From Deltaproteobacteria bacterium PRO3 (lineage in GTDB: Bacteria; UBA10199; DSSB01), in the NCBI GenBank assembly GCA_030263375.1, contig SZOV01000057.1, positions 1 to 41,915 on the forward strand: a DNA stretch of 41,915 nucleotides, given 5' to 3'. The notes below the pieces were generated by a model. The model worked only from the letters and a program-made list of their open reading frames with translations. It was not told the DNA's origin and searched no databases. The stretch's first letter is position 1. Every line of letters begins with the position of its first letter. Position numbers and translations under genes: made by a program. Of the stretch, positions 23,972-35,900 are shown piece after piece.

Positions 23972-26900
23972 TTATCGGGCAGAGGGCCTCATCGGCAGAT
24001 CCGCGTCCGGGATCTGGTCTAAGGCCCTTCGAGCGGCCTTGCGGACCAGGCGGTCGGAATCTTTGAGTTGGTCGAGGGTTCTATTCAAATAGATCGTTCT
24101 TATTTCCACGGGAAGAGCCGGGTCGTAATGGACAACCGGAGTCATCCGAATAAAGGCCTTGCGGACCTTGGGATTGGAGTGATCGAAGGCGCCCAAAATG
24201 GCGTCGAGGATGGCCTCACGCTTATATTCGGCCTCGGATCCTTCGGCGCTCATCAGCTCTCCCGCGAGTTGGGCGAAGATTCGGGCGGTGAGTTCCAAGC
24301 AAAAACTATCGCCCGTGGATTCCTTTTCGACTTCATTCAGAAAAGGTAGAAAATCCACAAAGCGCGGATCATTGCCCAAGTCCCGCCAGCGTCTCTTGAA
24401 GATGTTGCAGGAGGGAGAGGAGACGTAGAGATCCAGCAAATACCAGAAGTCGACCGAAAGCCCCGGTCTCAACATCATTTGTCGAACCAGGCCGGCTGCG
24501 TCTTCCTCGAACATATCCTCCTTCAATTCCTCGAGGGCTTGCTTGAGATGGGGCGCAAAGCGGGGGTTTAAACCTAAGCGCGCGACGTGCAGGCGCCGAG
24601 GGAAATCGCGGTCGATATATTGCGTTTCAATGACGCGGCGTAATTGCAGCAGGTCGCCGGCATAGTTGGGATTGGCGCCGATGAAGGATTCCGGGGAATG
24701 GTCCATATTGGCGGTATCCCAGTGGAAATCTCGATGCCCCACCCATAAGGCCCACCAGCGGCTACGCAGCTTGCTAAAATCACCTTTGAAATTGGGATGC
24801 GAGGCAATGTGGGAGAATGCCTCGAACTGCCAGTAAGGCGGTGTGTTCGCGCTTAATACCAGATCCATCAGGCGGTGAAAATTTCCGTTAAAGTTGGGGT
24901 CGTGAGCCATGATAGTCCAGGCTTGAACTTTATGGTGAGGCCTTCCCTCCAGCTCGGCGATAACTTCTACAAATAGATCGGCATCGCCTTCGAAATCCTC
25001 ATCCGTCGCGACTTTGCCGAGCTGCCAGAACAGATCGCAACTGTCAAAGTTCAGGCCTCTCAGTTCCCGGATGACGCGGTGCAATTGCTCCCGGGACAAA
25101 GGAATTTTCAGGGTCGATTTTAATTTCTCCAATTGAGCCTCTCGGCTTCCCTGAAGAGTCGTTTCGAGCAAGACGTCGAACTCCGATTCGGTGAGGATTC
25201 GGGCCTCCGTATCGGATTCGCCTCCCATACCGCCGATGCCGCCCGCGCCTAAGAACATCCACAGCGGGGCGAGCAGGATTTCTTTGAAGCGCTTGCTAAG
25301 GCTCGCAATAAGGGTCGTAAAGGTGCCACTGGCGGCCAGCGCTGCGGCCCCCGCGAGCAAAATGCCTCCGGTCGAGACCTGATCGCCGTGAATGAGAAAA
25401 TCGATCCCCAATAAGGCCGCGGGGGCGGCGACGGCGTTAAGCCCGCCAGTTCGGTCCTCTTCAGGGGAGGCCTCTTTCATCGCCTCCAAGACCAATCGGT
25501 TGGCCTCGATGACGCCGGGATGAGCGGACCATTTCATTTGGTGCTTGAGTTGATCGGCCGCCACTTTCAAAATGGCGGGGCGCAAGCGAGGAGCTGCGTC
25601 GGTTAAGATTCGAATGGTCTTTTGGCGGATCCAATCATTTTCATCTTCCAATCGTCTCGCCAGATGTCGAACGAGTTGCCGTTGCGTGGCGTTGTTCCGC
25701 GGCAAGTGCAAAAGTTCCTCAAAGGTGGTCAGGACATTTCCTTGGGCCTTGAAATGGGTCGGGTCCGCGAGAAGTTGCCCGAGGACCGCGACTAAGAGTC
25801 CCGGGTCCTCCATATAAGAGAAAATTCCTCCCGAGAGAATGGGGGAGAGGTCGGCCCATGTCTCGGAATCGGCCCTGCCAAGCCACTGAAGGGCTAAATT
25901 GAGATAGAGCTGGTGATTCTCCTCACTGAGGACCCTCAAGAGAATCTGAGCCCTTGCCTTCCTTGTCGAGGGGTCCCATTTGTCAAGATCCTCGAAGTAT
26001 TCCGGGGAGATTAGGCGATGCGCGGAAAGGGCCGAGAGAAAATCCGCCGCCATTTTCGGGGCCCCCAGAACCTTAGGGCTCTCCCCCAGCCACCGGCCGA
26101 TTTGATCGAGGAACCGATATAGCGTTTTCGATTCCAAGTTGGGGAGGCGAGACAGCAACAGGGGAAAGTAATCTTGATTCCGGTTAACGATGCCCCACAA
26201 GGCGCTACACAGGCGGTTAAAATATTCTTCGTTCTCGTCCTGGGACTCGATCTGTTGAAGGATTTGCTCGATGTCGCCGGAAGTCGCCTGCTTGGGATCG
26301 CAGATCAGCAATTCCAAGCGTTCTATTGAAAGAGGCAATCCCTTGCCGATAGGATCGCCGCCGCCCTCTGCGCCCATCAACAGCCAAAAGGGAGCCAGGA
26401 AGATGTCCTTCGCCCAATCGGCCAATTTGGCGAAGACCCCGGTCACGACGCCTGCAGAGGCGAGGGTTGCGAGGCCGGCGATCCACAGCGAAGTCGAACT
26501 GTCGCCGCCGGCGAAGGAATGGATGAGGCCCAGGGTCGGGGCGGCGAAGGCGTTAAGCCCTCCACCCGAGCTCTCTCCGGAATTATTCTTCCTTATGAAT
26601 CTCGATCCCGTCAAGAGGGATGCCAGCTCGGGAACGACCTTATACCCGCTCGCTATTTTCCAAAAGACATTTGGGCCCGGTCGCTCGCTCTCCGGAAGGT
26701 TCCTGCAATAAATCTGATGGACCCGTTTGGCTAGGGCCTGTGGAGTAACGGCTCTCCCCTCCGCCTCGATCTGAGCCAAGGCCTGACGAAAAGACTCCAG
26801 CACGCCCTCTCGCTGGAGCGCGGTTTGTTTTCGTTTACTCACCAAGGTCGAGGCCGACAAGAGCTTCAGCACCTCGGGGTCGGCACTTGAGCCACTGACC

Positions 26901-29900
26901 AAGCCTCGAAAAGTCCCTCGACCCGATCTCTCACCCTTGGGGAGGCCCGCTCCGTAGAACCGCCTGGCGAGATCGGCCACGGCCGTATAATTCACCTCTT
27001 TCCCCTCCGCCTCGATCTGAGCCAAGGCCTGACGAAATGACTCCAGCATCCTCTCTCGCTTCAGCGCGGTTTTGCTTTGTTTACTCACCAAGGCCGAGGC
27101 CGATAAGAGCGCCAGCACCTCGGGATCGGCCCTTGAGCCGCTGACCGAGTTTCGAAAGGTCTCCTGAGCCGGACGCTCTCCCTCGGAAAGGCCCTCCCCG
27201 TAGATCCGCCAGGCGAGATCGGCCGCGGCCCGACAACTCACCTCTTTCCCCTCCACCTTGATCTGAGCCAAGGCCTGACGAAAGGAATCCAACACGCCCC
27301 CTCGCTTAAGCGCCGTTTTACTTCGTTTATTCACCAAGGCCGAGGCCGACAAAACCTTCAGCACTTCAGGATCTATCCTTGATCCGCTGACCAATCCTTG
27401 AAAGGTATTTAGACTCGGACGCTCACCCTCGGGGAGCCCCTCTCCGTAGAACCGCCAGGCGAGATCGGCCACAGCTCGAAAACGCACCTCTCTCCCCTTC
27501 GCCTCGATCAGAGCGAGGGCCTGACGAAAGGAATCCAGCACTCCCTCTTGCTTGAGCGCAGTTTGTCTTTGTTTGCTCACCAAGGCCGAGGCCGACAATA
27601 GCGCCAGCACCTCGGGATCGGCACTTGATCCGCTGACCAAGTGCCGAAAGGTCCCTCGACCCGGACGCTCACCCTCGGGGAGACCCTTTCCGTAGAACCG
27701 CCAGGCGAGATCGACCACGGCCCGATAGTTCACCTCTTTCCCCTCCGCCTCGATCTGAGCCAGGGCCTGGCGAAAGGCCGCCAAGTAAGGCTCTCGATAG
27801 AGCCGCACAAAGCCCTGGCGCTCCTGGTAAAGCAAGGTACCTAGGCGTTTTAAGAACCAACGACTATTTTCCCAAGCGCGACCCTCGAGCATCTCGGTCA
27901 CGAAGCCCTCTGTTTCCCCAAGGTCCAAGGCTAGGGACTCGAGATCTCCTCGGTATTGTTCCGACAAGATCTTTTCTAATTGCTCGATCAGGGGCGCCCA
28001 ATCGGGATCGAGTGGCTTGGGTCGCGGTTGAGGGGGCTGAGGGCTAGCTCCCGCTTTGTGACGCAAAATATTCTTGCCTGTTCGATCCACCTCTTGGCTG
28101 GCTTCTCCACTGAGGGCATCCAGCATCTCGCCATTCTTCATTTGGACGTGACCGCCGATGCCCAAGATATCGCCGTAACGAATCAGCGGGGTCTCGCCAT
28201 GGTAACGGTCCACTACGTCAAACAGGATCTTGGGCGGGTCTTTGAGTAATTTTCCGTCGGGGCTGGTCTCGTCCGGGCCCCGCCGGTTGATGCGGCCTCG
28301 CTCCTGGCCCTTCTTATGTCTTGAAAAGGTCGGCCGAGCCCCGATCTGATGGGAGAACATGTAGAGATCGGCGCCCTCGACTAGGGCGTCGACTGTGAAC
28401 ACTGCCTCGATCTTACTTTGCACCACCGCCTGCAGCACTGGATCCTTCTGTCCCTTGGTAATCCCGCTCACCAAGGCCACGATCCCGTCGATCTTGCCCT
28501 CGCGGTATTGCGTCAGGGCCGCTTGCAATTCCGTAGCGGTGATCTTGCCGCGGTTCTTGCCCAGCACCAGGAGACGGCGGCCCCCCAGATCCCCTTTCTC
28601 CTTTTCAAAATACCCGACATAGTCCTCGGCGAGGGCTTCGGCGTGCCTTAAATCCTGTCCAAAGCCCAACACCGCCTCTAATTTCGTTCTTCCGCTGGGG
28701 CTGGGGTTTTCTGCACGCATCCCGCGTTCGTTTAGGGCCGCGTAGATCCTGGCGTTGCGCTCGGGACGGTCTAGCAGGGTGCTTTGCAAGGATCGCCCTT
28801 CAAATTCCCCTGAGCTGGTGACTTTGAGTTGACTTAGGTCGATCCCGTCTACCTTGACCAGATAAGTCCGCGGCGTCACCCCCGCCTGCATCAGTTCTCG
28901 CTCCCGAACCGTAAACAAGCGTCCCGCTTCCTTGCCCGTCGGTGTCGCGGTGAAGCCAATCTGAAATAATTGCGGAGATAGTTCTCGGATACTCTGGATC
29001 GCCTGCGCCCAGGTCTCTCGGCTCTTGCCCTGGCCAAGGCCTAGGTGGTGCACCTCGTCCACCGCCACCATCGCTACCTTGCCCTCTATACCTAGGGCCT
29101 GTTTGAGCCGTGCTTGAAAGGCCTCTCGTTTGACGGGATCCGCGATGCTGGGGATGCTGACCACGATCACGTCCCCTCGGACATCCTTCTTATCCGCCTT
29201 GTATTCGCTGATCTTGAGCGAACGTCCGGTCTGCTTTTTAAAATACCCGCTCAGCAGCCCGGCCACCTTGAGATTCTGGCCGTGGATCTGGTCCGTATGG
29301 TTGAGGATGATCAGCTTGTCGCCGGCCTTCGGGTTCATCCACCCCAACTCGATGGCGGCCGCGAAGCCCGCCACCATCGTTCGCGTCTTGCCCCCGCCCA
29401 CCGGCATCACGAGGCTGCCCACCAGGGCCTCGGGTGGGGGCTCGGTGCCGTCGGAGATAAAGGACTGCAAGAGGCGCAGACGACCGCGCAGAGCGTGGAG
29501 GGCGGCGATCTGATGATCTCGTAAGCTTAGCTCTTTGCCATAGCCCACATCCCGGTTGACCAGGGCAGTAAGGGCATCGCTGGGCGGCTTGGGCGGAGGG
29601 CGCTCCTTTCTCTCGCTAGGCTCCGTCTCGGGCTTATCGGGCTTAAAGCGCAGGCCCCAACGGGGGCGCCTTTCATGCTCCAGCGGCTCTTGGAAGATCT
29701 CCGCCCCGACTCGCAGTAATTTCTCCCGCAACAGGTTCAGGCCGATCTCGATGTCCTGAGCGAAGCGTTCCCGCTCCTCGTTCATTAGATCTTTCAGGTG
29801 TTCTTCCTGTTGCCGCCAAAAGCTCCGGCGCTGTTCGATGCATGTAAGCTCCTCCTGATAGGCTCGGATCGTTTCCTCGTCGATCTTGCCGAGGATCGTG

Positions 29901-32900
29901 AGGAATTGTTTTTGGATCCGCGCTTCCAGCCGAGAAAAATCTTCCAGGGCCTCGTCGATACCCCTGAAGGCGGGTTTCCCCAAGAGCCGGCCCTCCCGCA
30001 TCCCCGGAAAGCCTCCCGTCGCCCCCATGAAGAGCCAAAAGGGAGCCAGGAAGATGTCCTTCGCCCAATCGGTCATTTTGGCGAAGACCCCGGTCACGAT
30101 GCCTGCGGAGGCGAGGGTCGCTAGGCCGGCGATCCACAGCGAAGTCGAACTGTCGCCGCCGGCGAAGGCATGGAGGAGTCCCAGTGCCGGGGCGGCGAAG
30201 GCATAGGTGGATGAAGGATCTTTCCTTGCGTCCTTATCCATGGGAGTGCCGGCGGATTCGCCGGAATGGGATGCTCGCTCGCGAAGTGGTAAAAGGATAT
30301 CCAGCGCCACTTGGGCGGCGGCGCGCACATGCTCGTTGTTGTCACGCAAGAACGCTTGGATCTCGTCGATGGCCTCGGTTGCCTCAAGATCGGCCAATAT
30401 CAGAAGGATCTGTTCAAGGCTCGTAAACCTGAAAATTTTCTCCTTCAACATAGCGCGCAGTTCGGAAACGGGGATCGAATGCCCTTGTCCCTGGGATATG
30501 AGTTCCGCCGCGGCACGGGCGCGCATTTCCGGGTCCTTTAATAGCTCTGTTAAATGCTCGACTCCCTGGACATCCCCCCGCCGCGATAAGACGGCGGCCG
30601 CTTGATACGCGACTTCCGTATCGGCGTCCCTTAAGATATTCCGGAGTTCTCCTGTTAAGGCCTCTCGGTGATCCTCCTTCATCCCATTCCAAAAGAAATT
30701 CCTGCGGAGTTCGTCCAGCGCCCAAAAGCGATCGCCTCGATTGTCACCCCTCAACCGTTTTCGCAAAACCTCCAATGCTTCCGAGGACTCCCCAAAGAAA
30801 ATCAGCTCATGGAAGGCCTCATGTTGAACCATCCCGGACCAGTGCTTCAACAGGGGCCTTAGGTCTTTGATCGCCCGCTTGTCTCCGATATTTCTCAGGG
30901 CTCTCACCACGGAGATCAGTACTTCTTCCGAATCATAATAAGTTTGCAAAAGGGGTCGCATCGTTGCGAGGTCTCCAAAGTCAAGGCTCTGCAGACAATC
31001 CACGGCGCACCGAATCAGTCGGGAAGAATGGATTCCCGGATTTTTCAAAAGCATCCGCAGCTCTTCGGAAGCCTCTGCTGGAGCCACGTAAGGAAGTCGG
31101 CGCATGGCCTCCATTCGGCAGGCATCGTCCAATTGGTCGTCTCTCAGCATCCCCTTGATGGCATCGATATCTTCCCTCTCCCCGAGGTGCATCAGGATCG
31201 CTAAATGAACGAAGGGCCGTGTTTCGGATTCAAGCCAGGCCCTTAGCTCTCCCTTCGCACGGGGAGATTTCGATTCCGCCAGTTTCCGCGCGGCGATCTC
31301 GCAATCGTATTCATTCTCGCTTTTCAATAGAGCGAGCCAGCCCTCGAGCTCCGCGTCCTCAGAGGCGTTTTTCCGAAAGGGGGTGTTTGGATGCTGCCTG
31401 GGTGTCGCGCCCAGAGTTGCGGTGATCGATGGATCGGAGGCTGGACTTTCTTCCTTTTTGCCGAACCATCGATCCTTTTTTTCCTCCAGCCAATCCCCCA
31501 ATCGGCGAAATACGCCCAACAGCATCCCGCTCGAAGCTAACATCGCCACCCCGGCGACCAAGGCACCGGTGGCGGTAGGCTGGCCGTTGACGAGGAAATC
31601 CAGGCCGAAAAGGGCCGGGGCGGCGAGGGCGTTGAGATTTTCCCCTGAGTCTCCGTTCCGCTTGGTGTGTTGAATCGTTTCTTCTTCGCTTTGCCTTCTT
31701 TCTGCGTCCGACTCCTGTTTGGCTTCCACCTCAAGAGCATCCATGGGTTCAGCATTAAGGATACTTATTATTTGGACGCGTCTCTGAGCCGATTCCGATT
31801 CGCTTTCTGAGATTTTGATTCTTTGCACTTTGCTAGCAGCAAGAGATCGTCCGGCGTCATTTTTTAAAATCTCCAGCAGGGTCCACAGTCGCTGACCCTC
31901 AAGCCGTCGTTTCATGATATTGGCGACCGTTGGGGGAAGAACACTATAGTTAAGCATCCCGCATACCGCCATGCCCCCTAGCAAGACGAGGGCAGGCGCT
32001 CCCGCAACCACCAAAGCGGCTAGGCTGAGGATCTCCACGGGTAAGCAGGCCAGCACCATCCAATCGGAGAGTTGAGAGGTGGACCATGAGGATGCGTGGG
32101 TAATCAGCTCAAACAATCGATCTTGAAGCACCGGGTCAAAGGAAGTGTCACGGCTGGCTTGCGCCAACCATAGGCAAAATTCCGGAGAATCTGTGATTTT
32201 CCGTTGCAGGGTAAGCTCCAGCAGCAGCAAAAAACTCTGGTCGAATTTCGCAGAGCCTTTGGGAAGCCCTTCGAGGAGACGGAGGTACTCTTTTAAGGCT
32301 TGGGACCGTTGTTTCTTGCTGAGGTTTGAGTCGAGGAGACGAAGCTCAGCGGCATCCAGAGGGCTCTCGGCGACTCGGTAAGGGCTCAGCTCCGCTTTCT
32401 TGCCGTCTTTCGAGAAAATTCCTAAGGCCATCCACATCGAAGCGAGCGAGACCAGTCCCGCGAGACCTAGGCCCTCGGGAGTGAAGTTGCCGTGGTGGCT
32501 CAAGAAATCGATCCCCAGGATGCCGGGCAGGGCGCTGAAAGCCAGGGCCGAGCCGCTTGGCGGGGCGCTTCCGGCGTCGGAATCGCCGGTAGGGGTTCGG
32601 CGAAAAACCCTCGCCGCGGCCTGCGCGGCCCGGGAATTGCCGGCCTCCATCAGAGCGTCCAGCGCGACTTGCGCGTCTTCCGCCGCTTCACCTTGACCCG
32701 AGGCGCGATGCTCCCATTCGCGGACATCCAAGTATTTCAACGCCGCGCTCGCGTATTCCGAGAGTTCGTTGGGAGAAGTGATTTTACCGAGGTGTCCCAG
32801 GGCCTGCAGGCTGAGGAGATCGATTTTGGCCTGCTTGGCGAGGTCCCGGATTTGAGACAGGTCGTGGGGGTCATAACCCAAATGAGAAAACTTATTTTGG

Positions 32901-35900
32901 ATTTCCTCCCACAAACTACCGGAAACATCTCCTCTTGCCTGATCGGCCATGGCGAGGATCGCCAGCTGATCCGATAATTCCGCTTCCAGAACGACTTCTC
33001 TCCCCAAGGCATAGGGCAGGATGAGACTGGCCTTAAGACCTTCTACCGGGTTTCCGTAGAGGGAGAGTTCCGCAAGGCGGACAAGGCGGGGCCGCAACTC
33101 TTCGAGGTCTAAATACGGCAAAAAACATCTCAGCACTTGCAGCGCGAAATTCCTGATGTCTAAGTCGTCATGATCCAACAGTATCTCGGTCTCCCGGGCG
33201 AATCGGACCCGGTCCTTCGGAGTCAACAAAGGGAAGATTTCAGCGAATGGGAAGACGGGGGCGTCACCCCATCTTTGACCGGACTTTTCCAGAAGTTTTA
33301 GAGCCAAGCTTAGGCGGGCCTTCGGTTTTAACGGAATGAAGAGGGTATTAATTTCAGCGCGAATCCGGCTCCACACATGACCATCATCGAAAGAGCGAAA
33401 TTGGGCATCCACGATCTTTAACGCCTCGTTTGCCAATTCTTCCACCTCTTGAGCGGCGGACATTCTAGAATTTCCGCCGCCTCCCAAACCTTCCGCCCCC
33501 ATTGACATCCAGAAGGGCGCGAGGAAGGGGTTTTCTAACAAGCGGGACAAATCTCCTTTCTTAATAAACTTCGAAGGATCCTGCTTCGCTTCGGTCCCGG
33601 TTTCCGAAAGGTCTTGGGTAGAAGTGAGGTCCGGCTCCTCTTCCTGAGCGGAAGAATCGCTTTGCGAATGAGACTCGGAGGTGAAGCCCAGGGCGAAGGT
33701 GTCGTCGGCCTCCGTGTTTCCGTCTCCCAACCACCGGCCTTTCGCCCATTCGGCCATCCTGGAGAAAACTCCCGATACCATCCCGGCGGAAGCCAAGGTC
33801 GCGAGGCCGGCGATCATTAGCGAAGTTGAAGGATTGCCCCCGGCGAAGGCATGGATGAGGCCGATGGCGGGAGCGGCGAAGGCGTTCAACTGGCCTTTCG
33901 GTTTCTCCTGGGGAGGCAGTCTTTCAGCGAGCAATTTCGTGATCTTGTCCGCGTATTCGCGCCGCAGCGGATCTTTCGAGGTCAAATCGGAGGCGAGCAG
34001 GGGTTCTTCATTCCGCCATAGAGTCTCCCTGATGGCGGAGAATTTAGGGTTAGAGTGAATGGAGCTGAAGTCGATGACCAGCTCATATAAATCGTAGCGA
34101 ATCAGTGGGTGGGGAAAATTGAGTAATTGCTGTTGGCCAACGACATCCCATCGGGAATGACTGGTAACCTTCGTGAATATTTTTGAGGCAATGAGTTTGG
34201 CATCTTCAAAGCGACCTCGTTGAAGGGACTCGGTAATGGCCGAAAGAATTCCGGCCATTCCCTCTTTTTCGAATATTAAATCGATCAGCTCGGAGACACG
34301 CAAGGTTTCCTCAAGCGACCGTCTTTCTTGTTCCGAGAGTGAGATCTTTTCCGCGAAGGCTCGAATTTTTGGATCCGGGTGATCGTCTTCTATTTCGCTC
34401 AGTAATAGCGAGGCGTCCCATTCCTGCTTGTGTCCGCTCTGCTTGGCAATTTCGGCCACTCGGGCTACTTCCTGAAGGTTCAGTCGTGGGATGACGAATC
34501 TCTCAAATATCTCACGCGCTTGTTTAAGCGTGGCGTCATTGAGGGCATTCAATTCCCCACATAATTTGGCATAGTCGAGGTGATGCCCATAAAGATCCAA
34601 AATAGTCTCGACGGTCGGAACGGTTTTTCCGGAGACGAAAGCCTTCAATTCCTCAATGAGCTGTTTCCCTTTTTCCTTGAGGTTCCTGTTCCCGGGAGGT
34701 TTTCCCTGCCCGCCCATGCCATCGGCGCCCAGCAGCATCAGCGCCGGCGCCAAGAGGGGATGGGTCAAGGGATGCGGGCCCGGCTTGGATTCCTGCCGCG
34801 CCTCGGGATTGGTCTCCGGAACTTTCCCACGAATGATCTCCGCCGCGGTGCCGACCTTGGCGCCGCCGCCCGCCAATGTCAGGGCCAAGATGTGGCGCGC
34901 CTGCGTGGGGTCGATCGCCATGAAGTCTCCGTCCAACGCCCGGCGCGCCAGATCGTCGATGCCTTCCTCAAAGGCCTCGACCGCCGTATCCATCGCAAGA
35001 AACTTCGCGCCCTGCACGGTGCCCGCCGTGTAGCGCGCCCAGACGTTCTTCAGGGGATTCGCCGTCGCCGCGTGGGAGATCGGCAGCATCCCGGTGAAGG
35101 CCATCGAGGTGCCGGTCGCCAAGGCGTCCTTGGCCCAGCCTGCCGCGGTCTCGGGCCCGTGTCGGACCTCGCTGGAGGCCAGGGCGACGGCGTTCTCGGC
35201 CAGGGAAATCTTCGCCCCCAAGCTAAATCCGTTCACCACCCGCTCGGCCATGGTGGCGGTCTCCGCCGTCGTCACAGTTGTGGCCAAGGCTGTCTCCGCC
35301 GCGGCGGCGCCGCGCAACACCCCCGCCGAGCGCAGCAGGGCCGCCCCGCCTTGGCCCAAGAGGCTCAAGCCCCGCGTCGCCAAGCCCAGGGCCGCCATGA
35401 TGGCGATGGTCTGCCCCAGGCCGATCAATTGCTCGTTGAAGTCCATGCGGGAGGCCTTGAGCCCCTTGAAGAGGTCCCCGCCCTCCTTGAGCGATTCGAA
35501 CAATTGTCCGGCGATCGCTTCGAGGTCTTTCTGGGATTCAGCCTCGCTTAAGCGATGGATGAGCTGGTTGATCGCTTGATTCGCCCGCCGAATATCTTCG
35601 CGATCGCCGCCCCCAAACCAGTCGGCCACCTCGGATCCGATTCTGGAAGCCAACTTATGCTGCTTATAGCCGTACCAAAGCTCGTGCTTGGTCTGCTCCA
35701 GGCCTTGGATCATGAGCGCCGTTTTTTGCCTCAGCTCCTTATCTCCCATTTTCATGGAGGAGGGGCCCACCGCGATCCATTCCCCCATCTCGATGGAGTG
35801 AATCCAGGTATCGGCCAGGTGCTTTAGGGTATCGAAGGAAGAGCGCCGATCGCTGGGGAGCTTCTGAATCAAGTTCTGGAGCGGCGAGTCCAGGCCCGCC

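Noticed and set aside
26600-27787. CRISPR-like array from regularly spaced repeats
   Set aside because: The 246-bp period, continuous coding frame and lack of short spacers show protein repeats.
34580-35551. Plus-strand open frame of 323 codons inside the giant gene
   Set aside because: Antisense to the N-terminal part of the giant protein; high Arg/Gly/Gln composition typical of a GC-skew shadow.
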